Assembly (NCBI GenBank): GCA_039881145.1
Contig: JAYKKI010000015.1
Location: forward strand, 23,836,501 to 23,900,500
Direction: 5' to 3'
Length of the DNA: 64,000 nt
Source of the DNA: Druceiella hillmani
Taxonomy: Eukaryota > Arthropoda > Insecta > Lepidoptera > Hepialidae
Positions within the stretch are counted from its first letter, which is position 1; each line of letters begins with the position of its first letter. Shown piece after piece: positions 12,411-22,494 of the stretch. Made by a program: the position numbers and the translations under genes. The notes beneath the pieces were generated by a model, which worked only from the letters and a program-made list of their open reading frames with translations, did not search any database and was not told where the DNA came from.

Positions 12411-12810
12411 GGAACTCTTCGCTTCTAATTACTTGAATTCTTATATCTAACTTATTTGAGATTTGACACATAACAGTATTCATAAAAAAATTAAACAAAA
12501 CAGTTTCCACAACGTTTAAGCAATCAGTTTAAACACTAAAACTAAAAAATTATGAATTGAAAGATTTAATACTGGTGTTTCATATGTTACCTCAGTACAG
12601 TATTCTTTTTGCTCTATATGGCTAGGAACTTTTCGCTTCTAATTAAAATTGGAAACAAAACAGTATTTATAACAAATTTAAACAAAATAGTTACCACAAC
12701 TTTTAAACGAATAGTAAAAAAAATAAAACTAAAAAATTATAATTTCGAACATTCAATCCTGGCGCTTGTTCAGTTCAGTATTGGCCCAGTTCAGTATTCT
12801 TCTTGCTTAG
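12411..12810. repeat. Imperfect tandem duplication of about 200 bp
   Basis: 12411-12613 and 12625-12810 share GGAACT.TTCGCTTCTAATT, AACAAAACAGT, CCACAAC.TTTAA, AACTAAAAAATTAT and CAGTATTCTT in order. Identity is perhaps three quarters by eye. The second copy happens to carry an 84-codon frame, which I treat as chance because the first copy is broken. Confidence 0.7.
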
Positions 12811-12859
12811 TATCTGTCATCTTCAACAATGGTCTATTATTGGGAATTAATAACAAAAT

Positions 12860-13910
12860 GTGAATACAATTTTAAATTTTCGTCATTCTGCTAGGATTCT
12901 CCGATGTGTTTTTTGTCAAAATAAATTATCAACGTCTCTAACTTTCAGTGAATTAATTTTAACTGAATATTGTTGTTCACATCATTTCCAAAATGCATTT
13001 TTTACAGATGCTACGGTACCTGTTTTGATTATCATAAGCCCTGTAATTTTCTTCACCTACAATATCAACTTTTCCTTGATTAGTTTTTCTGAGATAAAAT
13101 GTTTTTAATGTGAAGTGTTCCAAGTAGAAGTACGATTACTTTGCTTGCTTCTATACAGTCATTAACAGATCACAGTTCTTAAATTTTTAGAACAGTACCA
13201 AATTCTGCTAGAACTTTTTCATATTCTTCAGGAAATAAGATGTTTTCCTTATTCTTTTGTTCACCCAAAACTCTGTCAGCTACTAAAAACGAGTGACCGA
13301 CGATAGGAAAAATAAGTTCTATTTATTTTCAGCGAAGAAAGAGCTACCAAAAATCATTTCAATAACATTCTAATCATGATGCAATTTTTGTTTTGTCCAC
13401 CACAACCGGCTGCTATTTGGCGTAACGTTGTGACAATTGGCGCAATTCGATTTTAATTTTTAGAAAACTGGTTTCCAGTCCAGATATAAATGAAAACATT
13501 ATTCCGGTTGAGTTTTGCAGTAGATAGTCCTCCACAATAGCAAAATTTTGAAAGCAAAGCTGCCTACTCTAGTAAGCAGCTTGGTCCTAAACTTTTGGAA
13601 GAATTTTGTTTCTCTGGCAATCAAAACTCAGAATAAAAATTTTAGGATTTTCATATTTCAAAAACTTATAAAATTCTTTATATTCCAATGTGTGTATTCG
13701 TTTTTGTGATTTATAAATTTGTTTTAAGTTTGCGTCATTACATTTTTTTTCAGACAGCTCTGCGCAACTTGAGCAGATATCTGTTCTTGGAAGCTTGAAT
13801 CCTAGATTAAATTTTGAATTAAATATTACACCGAACTGGCTTTTCTTCACTTTCAATTCAAGGGAGCTACTTTCATTACACATTTTATGTAATTTATTTG
13901 TTGATAATTT
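12860..13910 (-). pseudogene. Decayed transposase-like protein of an insect repeat family
   Basis: The minus strand encodes, across frames, a recognisable series. A 98-codon open part (13587-13883) has FNLGFKLPRTDICSSC, a Cys pair, then FDCQRNKILPKV. Next come DQAAYYSRQL-like text, a GQNKN motif near 13390, and IELIFPIVGHSFLVADRV near 13290-13330, followed by a degraded lysine-rich tail. I remember this order (Cys pair, FDxQ..LPxP, DQxAYYSRQL, DGCGGQNKN, FPxVGHSFLxxDRVF) from many unnamed insect proteins thought to derive from mobile elements. I cannot give a superfamily name. Several stops and shifts show that it is not functional. It sits between blocks C and D, so it probably inserted into unit 1. 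Confidence 0.7.
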
Positions 13911-14770
13911 ACTTAGAAAATAGAGCCTTTTTAGATGTGCTCGACAGTGTAGGATTCAAAACATTTTAAAGAACTTTAAAAAACTTGCGGCATCTGACGT
14001 TTTTAATAGGTATCCGTCCTCGCTCATGAAATATCTTCTTAACGTAATTGAATCTAGCTCTTGTATTGCCGAGGATCGTTAGAAAACTCTTTTGGCACCA
14101 AACGCTTAGTATTTATTTTGCGAACAAACCATCTTGTTAGGAAGATCTTTGGAGTTCTGTAACATTTTATGGCCCTTCTTATTTTTGGTGAGGTATAGCA
14201 GTATTTTAAAATAAAGGCATCTTGGTAATCCTTAGTATTTTTGCAAAAAAGTATTGTGAAATAATTGTATGTCCTAATGATTTAATGATTTGCACTCGTA
14301 AGTTTTATTGTTAGGTTTACAAACTATTTTAAGCGGTTATTTTTGTGAGTATGTGCAAATCAGAGCAGATTTAAACTTATGTACCTAGGGTAAAATTGAA
14401 AAAGTGACTTGCAAAAAAATAAAATACTAAACTGTACACATCAATTCATAACTTTTTATTTTTGTAAATCCTTTTTTATTTGTTGGGGTCTCTTGGCTTT
14501 TTTTAGTTTGATTCGGAAGTAATTCATAAGCACTCAGTTCCATTATTATAATTTTGCCAAGAAATCACAAGAAATTTTGCTCCAGGAGTCGTTTTTATTT
14601 TGAAAATTTCGAAAGTTTAGCAAAAAAAATAAAAGTCATTATAGTACAATCGGCGTACAATAAGAAAACATGCCTAGCTTAAAACGTGAAGCTGCTAATG
14701 TTAATGCAATTCCATTCAGTAGTAACCGCGTTAGTATGAATAGAAAATGACTTAAATAGGAAACTTAAAA
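13911..14770. other. Possible upstream part of the transposase-like relic, otherwise nothing
   Basis: The minus strand of 13911-14100 may continue the N-terminal part of the relic, but the reading is too broken to support. The rest is AT-rich with no feature. Confidence 0.35.
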
Positions 14771-14820
14771 TGAATTTTATGATACCATCTTAATAGATAA
14801 AGATGGTATCATAAAATTCA
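14771..14820. repeat. Perfect 21-bp-arm hairpin
   Basis: 14771-14791 is the exact reverse complement of 14800-14820, with an 8-base loop (AATAGATA). Arm core: GATACCATCTT with AAGATGGTATC. It resembles the hairpins at 9646 and 37707 in design but not in sequence. Confidence 0.9.
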
Positions 14821-15034
14821 GTCCCTAATCTATTCCAAAATTCTCCGCTCAGTAGCATATAAAGCATCAAGTCAGTCAATTTAAATGTTTAAGCAACAAT
14901 CAATGAACATCGTAAGTTGAACTTTTTGTACTAGTTTAGGTTATAGAAATAGGCAATACTACTTGGTTTGTGAGGGCTAATTTTCATACACAGTAGGTTA
15001 AATGTATATTCATTAAGCATTTATTTATACTCTT

Positions 15035-15800
15035 TTTCAACACAAAAACGTAGGGCTGGGTTTTCCTAAACAGAAATGAATTAAATTAAAATGACTTGAA
15101 GAGCGAATCTTGTCTAATTGGTATATTTGTGGTGTATCAATGATGTACACTTAAAGTTCTTACACGACTTAACTTGTCGACGCTAATTAAATCTAACTTA
15201 AAAAAACTTTAGAATTTGATAGTACACACAAGAAATACAAGAATTTGGAGATTAACATGGACTTATAAATATAATACCTTACTTAAAATACAATTACTTT
15301 AAATATTTATTATGAAAATTGTTCCTATAATAAAAAAGAAAAAAGAAAATACTAATTGAATTCGTCGTTATCCCAACTGAATATTTAACAATTTGTTTTA
15401 TTTTTCAAAAGCTCTCGCAAATCGTTAAGTTTTTATGTATCCTTCAACTTGAATTCATTTTTCGTGCAAAGTTGACGAAACTTTAGGAAAAAGAAAAAAT
15501 ATTATAATAATTAATGCTAAGTTATCATGGTTTTAAATTCAAAGATGAAAGCGAAGTGGTTATTTTTAACATTCCAAAAAAAATCTTGGAATACCAAGTA
15601 CGACAAGGGCGTACTAAATTAAGATAGGTGAATGGCAAAAGTCTATATATATATATATTATTCATAACAGTTTATAGATATTTTTTCTACGGAACTATTT
15701 GAATTAGCGAGATGACACAAAGTGCAAATTGTGTCTCGTTATATCCTCCATCCGTATATGTTAATGAATGAAGTCCACAGGTTCAAAAGGTCGTCGAAGA
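15035..15800. repeat. Repeat unit 1, blocks D, E and F
   Basis: Block D (15035-15110, GTAGGGCTGGGTTTT) matches 24300-24360 (GTTGGGCTGGGTTTT) and 38345-38400. Block E (15205-15400, ACACAAGAAATACAAG, TATTTATTATGAAAA) matches 24545-24750. Block F (15520-15800, TTGGAATACCAAGTA, GACACAAAGTGCA, TATCCTCCATCC) matches 26430-26690. Spacing differs where elements have inserted. No coding signal runs through them. Confidence 0.65.
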
Positions 15801-15872
15801 AGTTACATAAGACTCAAAAAAAGTGTAAAATAATAACTTACCACTGATGTTTAAATTCTTAAAAACTGACCG

Positions 15873-16948
15873 ATGGAGTGTTGCGCACAATGCCGAAATA
15901 AGATTAAGTCTTCTGATGACACAATACAGTACCATCGTTGCATTGGTAAATATATTGTCAATGCTTGTATATTAACAAAGAGCAATTTGCTTCATCAATC
16001 AGACAATTTCTAGCATCCTGGATATACCCAAGTTATAAAAACATTAGTATGCGGCAACCAAGACTAAACAAGAGTATACACGTACATCCAATCAAATGCC
16101 TTCTGCAGAGCTCAGCTTGAACACGTCACATGATAACAGCATTCTTCATACGAATAACAATCAGTATTTAGTGGAAGTATCGAGAAATTCTTTCGGTGAT
16201 GATAGTGAAGTTGTTACCTTGAAAAAAATTAGCGACTTACTCGACCAAAGAATTCTGTATCAACTTGCAACTCTGCAACAATGAAAAAAAACTGCTAAAT
16301 TCTTTCACTACCTTCATGGACACTATCCGTGCGGTAATTCTAAATGATATCAGAAAAATTATCCAGTCTGAAATCAAGTCGGTTGTTCAAGATCTTGAAA
16401 ACGATACACAGCGACCACCGACTTTAGCACTGCTGAATAAAATGCTCTTAAATGGCAAATTTCTTAGAAAAATTAAATTATTAAAAAACTTGAAGGGAAA
16501 AATAGCAGAACACAACAAGATTTCTAACTCATTAGTAACCGTATCGTAAAACTCGAAAACATTTCACGTAGTCAAAACATAGAATTGCAAGCTGTTCCTG
16601 GGAGACGTCCCGAGAATGTACTGTAGATATTTAAAACATTCTGTTCTATTATAGGTGTGAGTGTTGTTGGTGTAAATGTACTTGCTTGCCGTAGAGTCGC
16701 CAGAATGAATACAAAATCAACTAGACCAAAACATATTCTGGTGACACTATCTTCTCCTTGATTTCGTGACTTTATTTTATCAATGACGAGGTACTACAAC
16801 AAATCCAAGACCAGAGAACCTAAAGAAGTACTTAATAGTTCTCATCTTGGCATCACGGGTGATAATTGGCAAAATTTATGTGCGCAAAGACGATGAATCC
16901 ATTTCTATTCAAATAAAAAACATAGACTGTTTAAATAAATTGCAGTAA
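15873..16948 (+). pseudogene. LINE ORF1 remnant
   Basis: From ATG at 15873 the frame reads MECCAQCRNKIKSSDDTIQ, then a Cys-rich stretch ending at a stop near 16010. This resembles the PHD-like zinc finger at the start of some insect LINE ORF1 proteins, which bind the element RNA. Two later open pieces (16096-16284 and 16265-16549) give a helical, coiled-coil-like middle with KISDLLDQRI and IQSEIKSVVQDLEN. The end reads GKIYVRKDDESISIQIKN then IDCLNKLQ and stops at 16948, matching the RRM-like C-terminus of these ORF1 proteins. Several stops and at least two frameshifts break it. Confidence 0.75.
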
Positions 16949-18173
16949 TGTAACATGTATTTAATTACTTATTTTGGTTTTTTCAACGATTGTACTTATA
17001 TTTGGATTGATTTTATTTATTATTATGTAATGATAGTTTATTATCAAAATGTGAATAGAATTAGAAGTAAGCTGAAAGACCTCTATCTAAATATCCTCCA
17101 CAATTATTTGCTTATGTGAAACCAGAGTGTAATTGATGCTGAGTTCCTGAACTCCCTTTATATATTTATTCAAAGAGATAAGAACAAGGGCGAAAAAGTA
17201 GTAATTGCTGTGAAAAAAACATTTTTCAGTGAACTGTTTGACTACTTGGGAGAATGAAAGTAGTTGTGTGTCAGTTCAACAATATCCCCATTAAAAATAA
17301 TAGATTTCTAGATCTTACTTTATCTACATTTATTTGTATAATTATATATGCCACTGATCCATTAAGCTTACTACTTATTAATATTAAATTTTTCAAACCT
17401 GTCACCTAATTTCATTAAACCTAACAATCACAAGAGACCCAACTCCTTGAGCGATATTCATGTTAGTAGGGAATCTATTGTACTACTCACTATATATTCT
17501 ATCCAATAAGTCTATTAAATCAAGTACATTTCCTAACCAAAGGAAAACTACTTACATTATTCCAATCTACAAATCAGGTGACAGAAATCAATATGAAAAC
17601 TACAGACGTATCAGTATCCTATCTGCTTTCGCAAAATTATTTGAATGTGTTTTGTACAACACTTTTTATTCTCATTTTCAAATATTTCTGTCCATAAGTC
17701 AACGCGGTTTTGTTTCAGAAAGATCAACAATAACTAATTTATAAACATATAAAAACTATCTTTGTAGCAAGTCTGCTAAAAGAAGGCAGGTAGATTCCAT
17801 TTACACAGACTTCTCGAAAGCGTTTGATAAAATCAATCATTAGATACTTTAGGCAAAAGTTGAAAGTAATGGCATTCATGGGAACATATTAAGGTGGATT
17901 AGATGTTACCTAAACAATAGGAGTCAAATTGTAAATATCAAAGGTCTATTTTCCCACCTGTAATAATCACTTCGGGCATTCCGCAAAGCTCGCATTTCGG
18001 ACCCCTTCGTTTTGCAATATTCATTAACGATCTGACACAATCACTTACGTGTTTACTCTATGCAGTTGACCTTAAAATCTATACAATTGTGAATGAGGTT
18101 AAATACGGTCTGAATCTACAACAAAACCTATTGAATATATTTGACGTTAATTTTGTAGAAATTCATTAATCAC

Positions 18174-18326
18174 AATTAAATAAAACTACGTGATGTAGTA
18201 TTATTTCTAGAATCGCTTCTTTGCTAATATCCCACCTGAAGATATTGTAATACAACGAAACCTAGGTCGTGGTAAAGAAATAACAGAAAGTAGAAATAAT
18301 ACTACATCACGTAGTTTCATTTAATT
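18174..18326 (+). mobile_element. Hammerhead-type element inserted in the LINE, with inverted flanks
   Basis: The arm 18174-18209 is a near-perfect inverted repeat of 18291-18326 (ACTACGTGATGTAGT against ACTACATCACGTAGT). Between them lies one plus-strand hammerhead core. LINE coding text stops just left of it and resumes just right of it, so this is an insertion. The arrangement equals a complete plus copy joined to the tail of a minus copy. Short inverted pieces of this sort are known for Penelope-like retroelements, to which I tentatively assign it. Confidence 0.7.
18214..18280 (+). ncRNA. Hammerhead ribozyme motif, best-preserved core (copy 2)
   Basis: Core strands are CTGAAGA (18236-18242) and GAA (18257-18259). 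The self-complementary ACCTAGGT (18260-18267) is stem III, and C at 18268 is the expected cleavage nucleotide after GGT. Stem I forms from CCAC (18232-18235) with GTGG (18269-18272), continued by CTTT with AAAG across an internal loop. Stem II is TTGT (18245-18248) with ACAA (18252-18255), plus an A-C mismatch at its base. One extra T separates the first core strand from stem II. All core bases seen in type I hammerheads are present. The tiny stem III suggests cleavage only as a dimer, where two ACCTAGGT strands would pair. Function not tested. Confidence 0.72.
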
Positions 18327-19281
18327 GTGGACAAAATCTATTTTTAATAGCCGAGCGTTGTGCCCTTAATAGGATGTTTGTGAATGCCGACAAGTGCTTT
18401 GTTATCTCCTTCACTACTTTAAAAAATAAAATTTTATTTAAGTGCGTATTGGACGGCTCGAACGTAAGTCTGATATCTCGGAATTTTCTTTGATGAAAAA
18501 TTGACACTACGTTTTCACTAATGAATTTCACAACTTTCAGAATTTATCTCCCGTTTCACTAAAGTATTTAAAAACCTTCACACTTTTACATATTTATATG
18601 TTCACTAATAAGAAATATCTTCAAATATGGGTCAATTATTTGTTCTCCATATTACAAATCGCACTACGATAGGTTTGAAAAATTACCAAAAGAGGTTCTT
18701 GAATATTCTTTGCTAGACTTCGTCTTGGACGAGAGCAAATATCCTATGAAATCCAACTACAGAGATTTAATTTGTCATCACTAGCTGCACGGAGAAAAAA
18801 GGCGCTGATCTATTATATAAAATCAAACATTCACATGTTGATTGTCCCTATCTCCTCTCTCTAGGCAACATCAGTAATCGACTCAGATCCATTACAAATA
18901 TTATTCGTACTGCAGGTTTATAACAATAATACCTCTTTTTATAACCCTATAATTCGAACGTGCCGATTGCATAACGACATTATTTCTCAACATCCGTCCT
19001 TAGACATTTTTGATATGAAATTATAAACATTTAAAAAGGAAATACACAATATATTATTTATAAATTAAAGCCAGGTACGATAGAATTAATATTTTGTTCA
19101 GTATATAGAAAACTGTTTAATAAATTTTGTAATATACTTAATAACAAGAGTAACCATTGAAAATGTATTCATAAATACTATAACCATCCTGTGCACACAT
19201 AATTAGAGTTATAGTGCAGTTTCATACACTGTTCTTTTTTTGTACACCTACGTGACTGTAACTTGTTTTGTGAGCCATTCA

Positions 19282-19284
<3 letters not shown>

Positions 19285-19366
<82 letters not shown>

Positions 19367-19374
19367 TATAATAT
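19285..19374. repeat. (TA)n microsatellite
   Basis: Almost pure TA with single-base interruptions. A second shorter TA tract lies at 19439-19470. Confidence 0.95.
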
Positions 19375-19436
19375 GACCGAACTTCGTGAGAAAGAAATAA
19401 GGAACAAGTTTGTACTCTACTCAAAATGCACTTTCA

Positions 19437-19438
<2 letters not shown>

Positions 19439-19470
<32 letters not shown>
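19439..19470. repeat. Short (TA)n tract
   Basis: About 16 TA units, 65 bases after the preceding tract. The frames crossing these tracts are artefacts. Confidence 0.95.
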
Positions 19471-19473
<3 letters not shown>

Positions 19474-19594
19474 AAAATCGTTTGATGAGATTGCAAACAG
19501 ATCTTTGAAAAACAAAATACAATGTTTGCCAGATATACGTAATTTTTTTATTATTTTATGATAACAATTTTACATATATCTGGCTTAATAAAGT

Positions 19595-20330
19595 AAAAAC
19601 CAAACGAAACCCCCGCTGAAATATTTATTTTAATTTATGCGGATCGCGCAGCGCTTTTTTTCCGACGTATAGCAAAACACAACGTTAACGTGAAAATTAT
19701 GACCATTGCCTCATAGACTGCAAGCGTATAACGGGAATATAAGTCTAATCCAGTTACACAATTATTGTTGCATTCAGCAAATCACCAAAGCCGATTCCAA
19801 TACGATTGTCTTGCAACAGAGAAATTTTGAATGTTCAAAGGGATGAAAGTAAATATTTGACTTTGTATTCTTCCTACATACTCGTGAGTCGATTTAATCT
19901 AGGTAATGTGGAAAGATAAGATTTAATGAAAAATTATCGTTAATTACTAAAACCAAGATGTTTAAGGTTAATTTCCAACATTAAAACTTTATTAATACAT
20001 GAGGTTTACTTTCACCAAATAGTAGAGTTTTATTTTGGAAATAGGTTGAGAATTTTCCCTACTTAATATTAGTCGAAGAATTTTCGAAATATAGCAAAAT
20101 AAGTTGAAGTATTTATTTATATATTGCATGCATCTTTTAAGTTGTTATATCGTATGTTGCATTAAGATAATTCGTAATAATATAATCGATGAAACAATCC
20201 AAATATATAAAGAAATTATTTAAGTGTGAGTAAGATTCATACTACAAGAGTAGTGTAGGTACTGAGGTACCTGTAGAACAAAAACATTTATGGTTACAAA
20301 TGTTTCCATTCAAACACCTAAAGGAATATC
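19595..20330. repeat. Repeat unit 1, block G
   Basis: Matches 29885-30760 and 38885-39670 in order: GAAATATTTATTTTAAT, ATGACCATTG, CCAGTTACAC, CATTCAGCAAATCACC, CCAATACGAT, GTAAATATTTGACTTTGTAT, then ATAATTCGTAATAATAT and GTAGGTACTGAGGTACCTGTAGAA in pieces. It is the best-conserved block of the repeat units and is richer in G and C than its flanks. No shared open frame runs through it, so regulatory or non-coding RNA sequence is as likely as an exon remnant. Confidence 0.7.
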
Positions 20331-20430
20331 AAACTCCACTTAAAAATTTTGAAAACTAGAATTATCGTTATAGTTTCATTGTTATAGTTCAAACCTTTTA
20401 TTATACTTCTATTAATTCTACCGTTTTTTT

Positions 20431-20841
20431 TTAAATTTTAACTTTAGCAGTTTTGTCAGACAGAGAGGACATTTTTTGTGGACGTTTCCAGCGTGATCCA
20501 ACATAATCTGAAAAATGGCTTTTAAATACTTGTAAACCCCCTTTCAAACCTAAAATGACCGAATGCAATTTTGTATAACACATTTGCCCACTCCAAAATG
20601 CTATACCATTTTTAAGGTTCTTTCTATCGTGAAATATGTGGCTCAATAAATTAATAGTTATGCCAAATTTCAACTTGGTATGTGAAAAAGTTTCTGCGGA
20701 AAAAACACGCGAAATCTTTAACTGAAAATACTTTACGTCAAAGGAAAGTGGTAAGTAAATTCTTTTCTTAATAATATATTCGAATCTCGATAATAAGGCA
20801 TACGGTAAGTAAGTTTTTAAATAGGTATTAATAGAATACAA
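20431..20841 (-). CDS. Unidentified 136-codon open frame (block H)
   Basis: The minus strand is open for 136 codons, the longest frame here outside transposons. Text includes KLKFGITINLLSHIFHDRKN, AFWSGQMCYTKLHSVILG and VFKSHFSDYVGSRWKRP. A pyrimidine-rich TTTTTTCCGCAG at about 20696-20710 could be a 3' splice site, leaving a terminal exon of about 90 codons. Related DNA at 39755-39960 in unit 3 keeps a similar pattern (GQ, then a basic stretch, then F..YV.S) but with stops. I do not recognise the family. It could be an exon relic of a duplicated gene or a transposon fragment. Confidence 0.3.
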   Translation of the reverse strand: MYSINTYLKTYLPYALLSRFEYIIKKRIYLPLSFDVKYFQLKISRVFSAETFSHTKLKFGITINLLSHIFHDRKNLKNGIAFWSGQMCYTKLHSVILGLKGGLQVFKSHFSDYVGSRWKRPQKMSSLSDKTAKVKI

Positions 20842-22020
20842 CTAACGTATGCTTATTTGATAACTTTTCTTAAAAAAATGTTTATTTAAAAATTGTATAC
20901 TACGAGTGAAACGAATAGAATATAAATTTGCAAGGTTTATAATGAATTAATCAATATTTGATTGAAATATGTTATAATATTCTAATGTCCGGAAAATGTC
21001 TAGTAGGCCCATACAATTTTTTAAAAAGTCAGTTTAAAGGACGCAGTACGGTTATTTTTGAGCACTGTGTGTTTGAAAATTTTAAAATATTATATTTTCA
21101 CTTTTATTCAATCATACTTCTATTCCTAATTTAATGTTCTGATGTTTTAATATGTCTGGTAGTCACGTTTGTAATATTCCATTAAGATAATAATCAATCT
21201 ATAAATGCATCCAATAGCAACATTTTCTATGAATTAACAAGAAAAGTTTTCAAATGAAATGCGTGTGCAATATAAGCAAATGCGATGAACGTGTTTCATT
21301 GTCCTTTATTTGTATTGTCTCTAACGAAACACACATGTACTTATACATATATGTCCCAAGCTGATTGTACTGTATTCTATTCTCTCCTTTGTTTTGGTGA
21401 ATTTACGTAAATTTACCATCGTCCTCATTAAGTTATATAATATGAATATTTTCATGTAATCTATGGGTCTAACAAGCTAAACCTATATTCTATAGTAAAT
21501 AGCTCTCTATATTAAAGAGAAATAAAAATATAGGCTTTAAGTTTCTTTTGAATATATTTGGTGGTATAATCGCCATCCATTTATCAAGTTTTAACTTAAT
21601 AGGCTTCCTCTTTTACTTGTGTACTGTTTAGGGTAATATACCTTCACGTTTTCTCACATATTGAAGTGTTTGTCATAGTGAAAATAAACCTCAATTTGAT
21701 AAATTAGTGAAATAAATATAGGAAAATATCGCAGAAAATTTGAAAATAATTTAATGAATGATAATTCGGGATATTTAAAAATAGTTGATAATGTATGAAA
21801 TCTTAAAAAAATTAAATGCAATTGGAGAACAAATAATGCGAACCGAGGACGTGAAAATAAATATTTACAGGATTTAATTATCTTTACTATTATAAAATAT
21901 CAATACGCATTACACATTTTATTCTGTCAGGTTTGTTATCCGTCGTCCGCCATTCAATACTCATTTCTTTTATGAATTATGTTGTGAAGTTATATCATCA
22001 CTTCAAAAGAACAATATAAA
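20842..22020. other. No recognisable feature
   Basis: AT-rich. The text around 21060 (GAGCACTGTGTGT) weakly resembles 40160 (AAGCACTGTGTGT), so the unit homology may run a little further than block H. Confidence 0.4.
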
Positions 22021-22025
22021 CAATT

Positions 22026-22029
22026 AAAA

Positions 22030-22108
<79 letters not shown>
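22026..22108. repeat. Poly(A) plus (TA)n tract
   Basis: About 22 A residues run straight into some 30 TA units. The junction looks like a retroelement tail grown into a microsatellite, but no element body is recognisable to its left. Confidence 0.9.
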
Positions 22109-22113
<5 letters not shown>

Positions 22114-22494
22114 TATATTGATCTAAAAAAACACTTACTAGGCTTAACAATTTCGACACATAAATTTCAAAGCTGACTACTATGTCTACCATAAAATCAC
22201 TGCTGAATCGTAACGAATACAATATATTGCAATTTCATTCTGGCTTCTAATACGTCAAAACTTGGCTAGAAATATAACCAAAATCTTTAGCACGATCGCC
22301 AAAAGCTTTTACTTTGAACCGATATAGGTATAGCACTATTTCTGTGTAAATAAAATGTAGAAACTACTAATACCGAATGACCTAATAGAGTTAAACCATT
22401 TAAGACACTTGTTGATAAGACACTTGGACATAAATTCATTACACAAATCTATTTCCAATTATATTTTCCCTAACTCTATGAAGAAGTTTCCGTT
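22109..22494. other. No recognisable feature
   Basis: AT-rich. A 74-codon minus-strand frame across this stretch and the preceding TA tract is an artefact of the microsatellite. Confidence 0.45.

Larger units (their letters stand above)
17040..19065 (+). pseudogene. LINE ORF2 remnant: endonuclease, reverse transcriptase, C-terminal domain
   Basis: 17045-17256 reads like the apurinic-type endonuclease start (VNRIRSKLKDLYLN, then RDKNKGEKVVIAVKKTFF). After a deletion, 17460-17744 is open and has TYIIPIYKSGDRNQYENYR and FVSERSTITNL, typical RT fingers text. Motif A follows as YTDFSKAFDKINH (about 17800). The catalytic box near 18055-18085 reads LLYAVDLKIY where YADD is expected, so one catalytic Asp is lost. 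The frame resumes after the insertion with CALNRMFVNADKCFVISF (about 18360) and ends in typical C-terminal text near 19065. It is clearly dead. A 74-codon minus-strand frame over 18307-18531 is a shadow. Confidence 0.85.
15873..19070 (+). mobile_element. Jockey-like non-LTR retrotransposon, decayed
   Basis: An ordered set of LINE parts on the plus strand: ORF1 with a zinc-finger-like start, an endonuclease fragment, the reverse transcriptase and the C-terminal domain. The central part is deleted between endonuclease and RT. A hammerhead-bearing element interrupts the RT at 18174-18326. The LINE ends at 19070, just before a TA tract, with no clear poly(A). It sits between blocks F and G of repeat unit 1. 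Confidence 0.85.

Noticed and set aside
13587..13883. 98-codon frame as an intact small gene
   Set aside because: It is only the middle of a longer transposase-like protein whose remaining parts are readable on both sides in other frames.
18307..18531. 74-codon minus-strand frame
   Set aside because: Shadow of the LINE C-terminal coding text on the plus strand.
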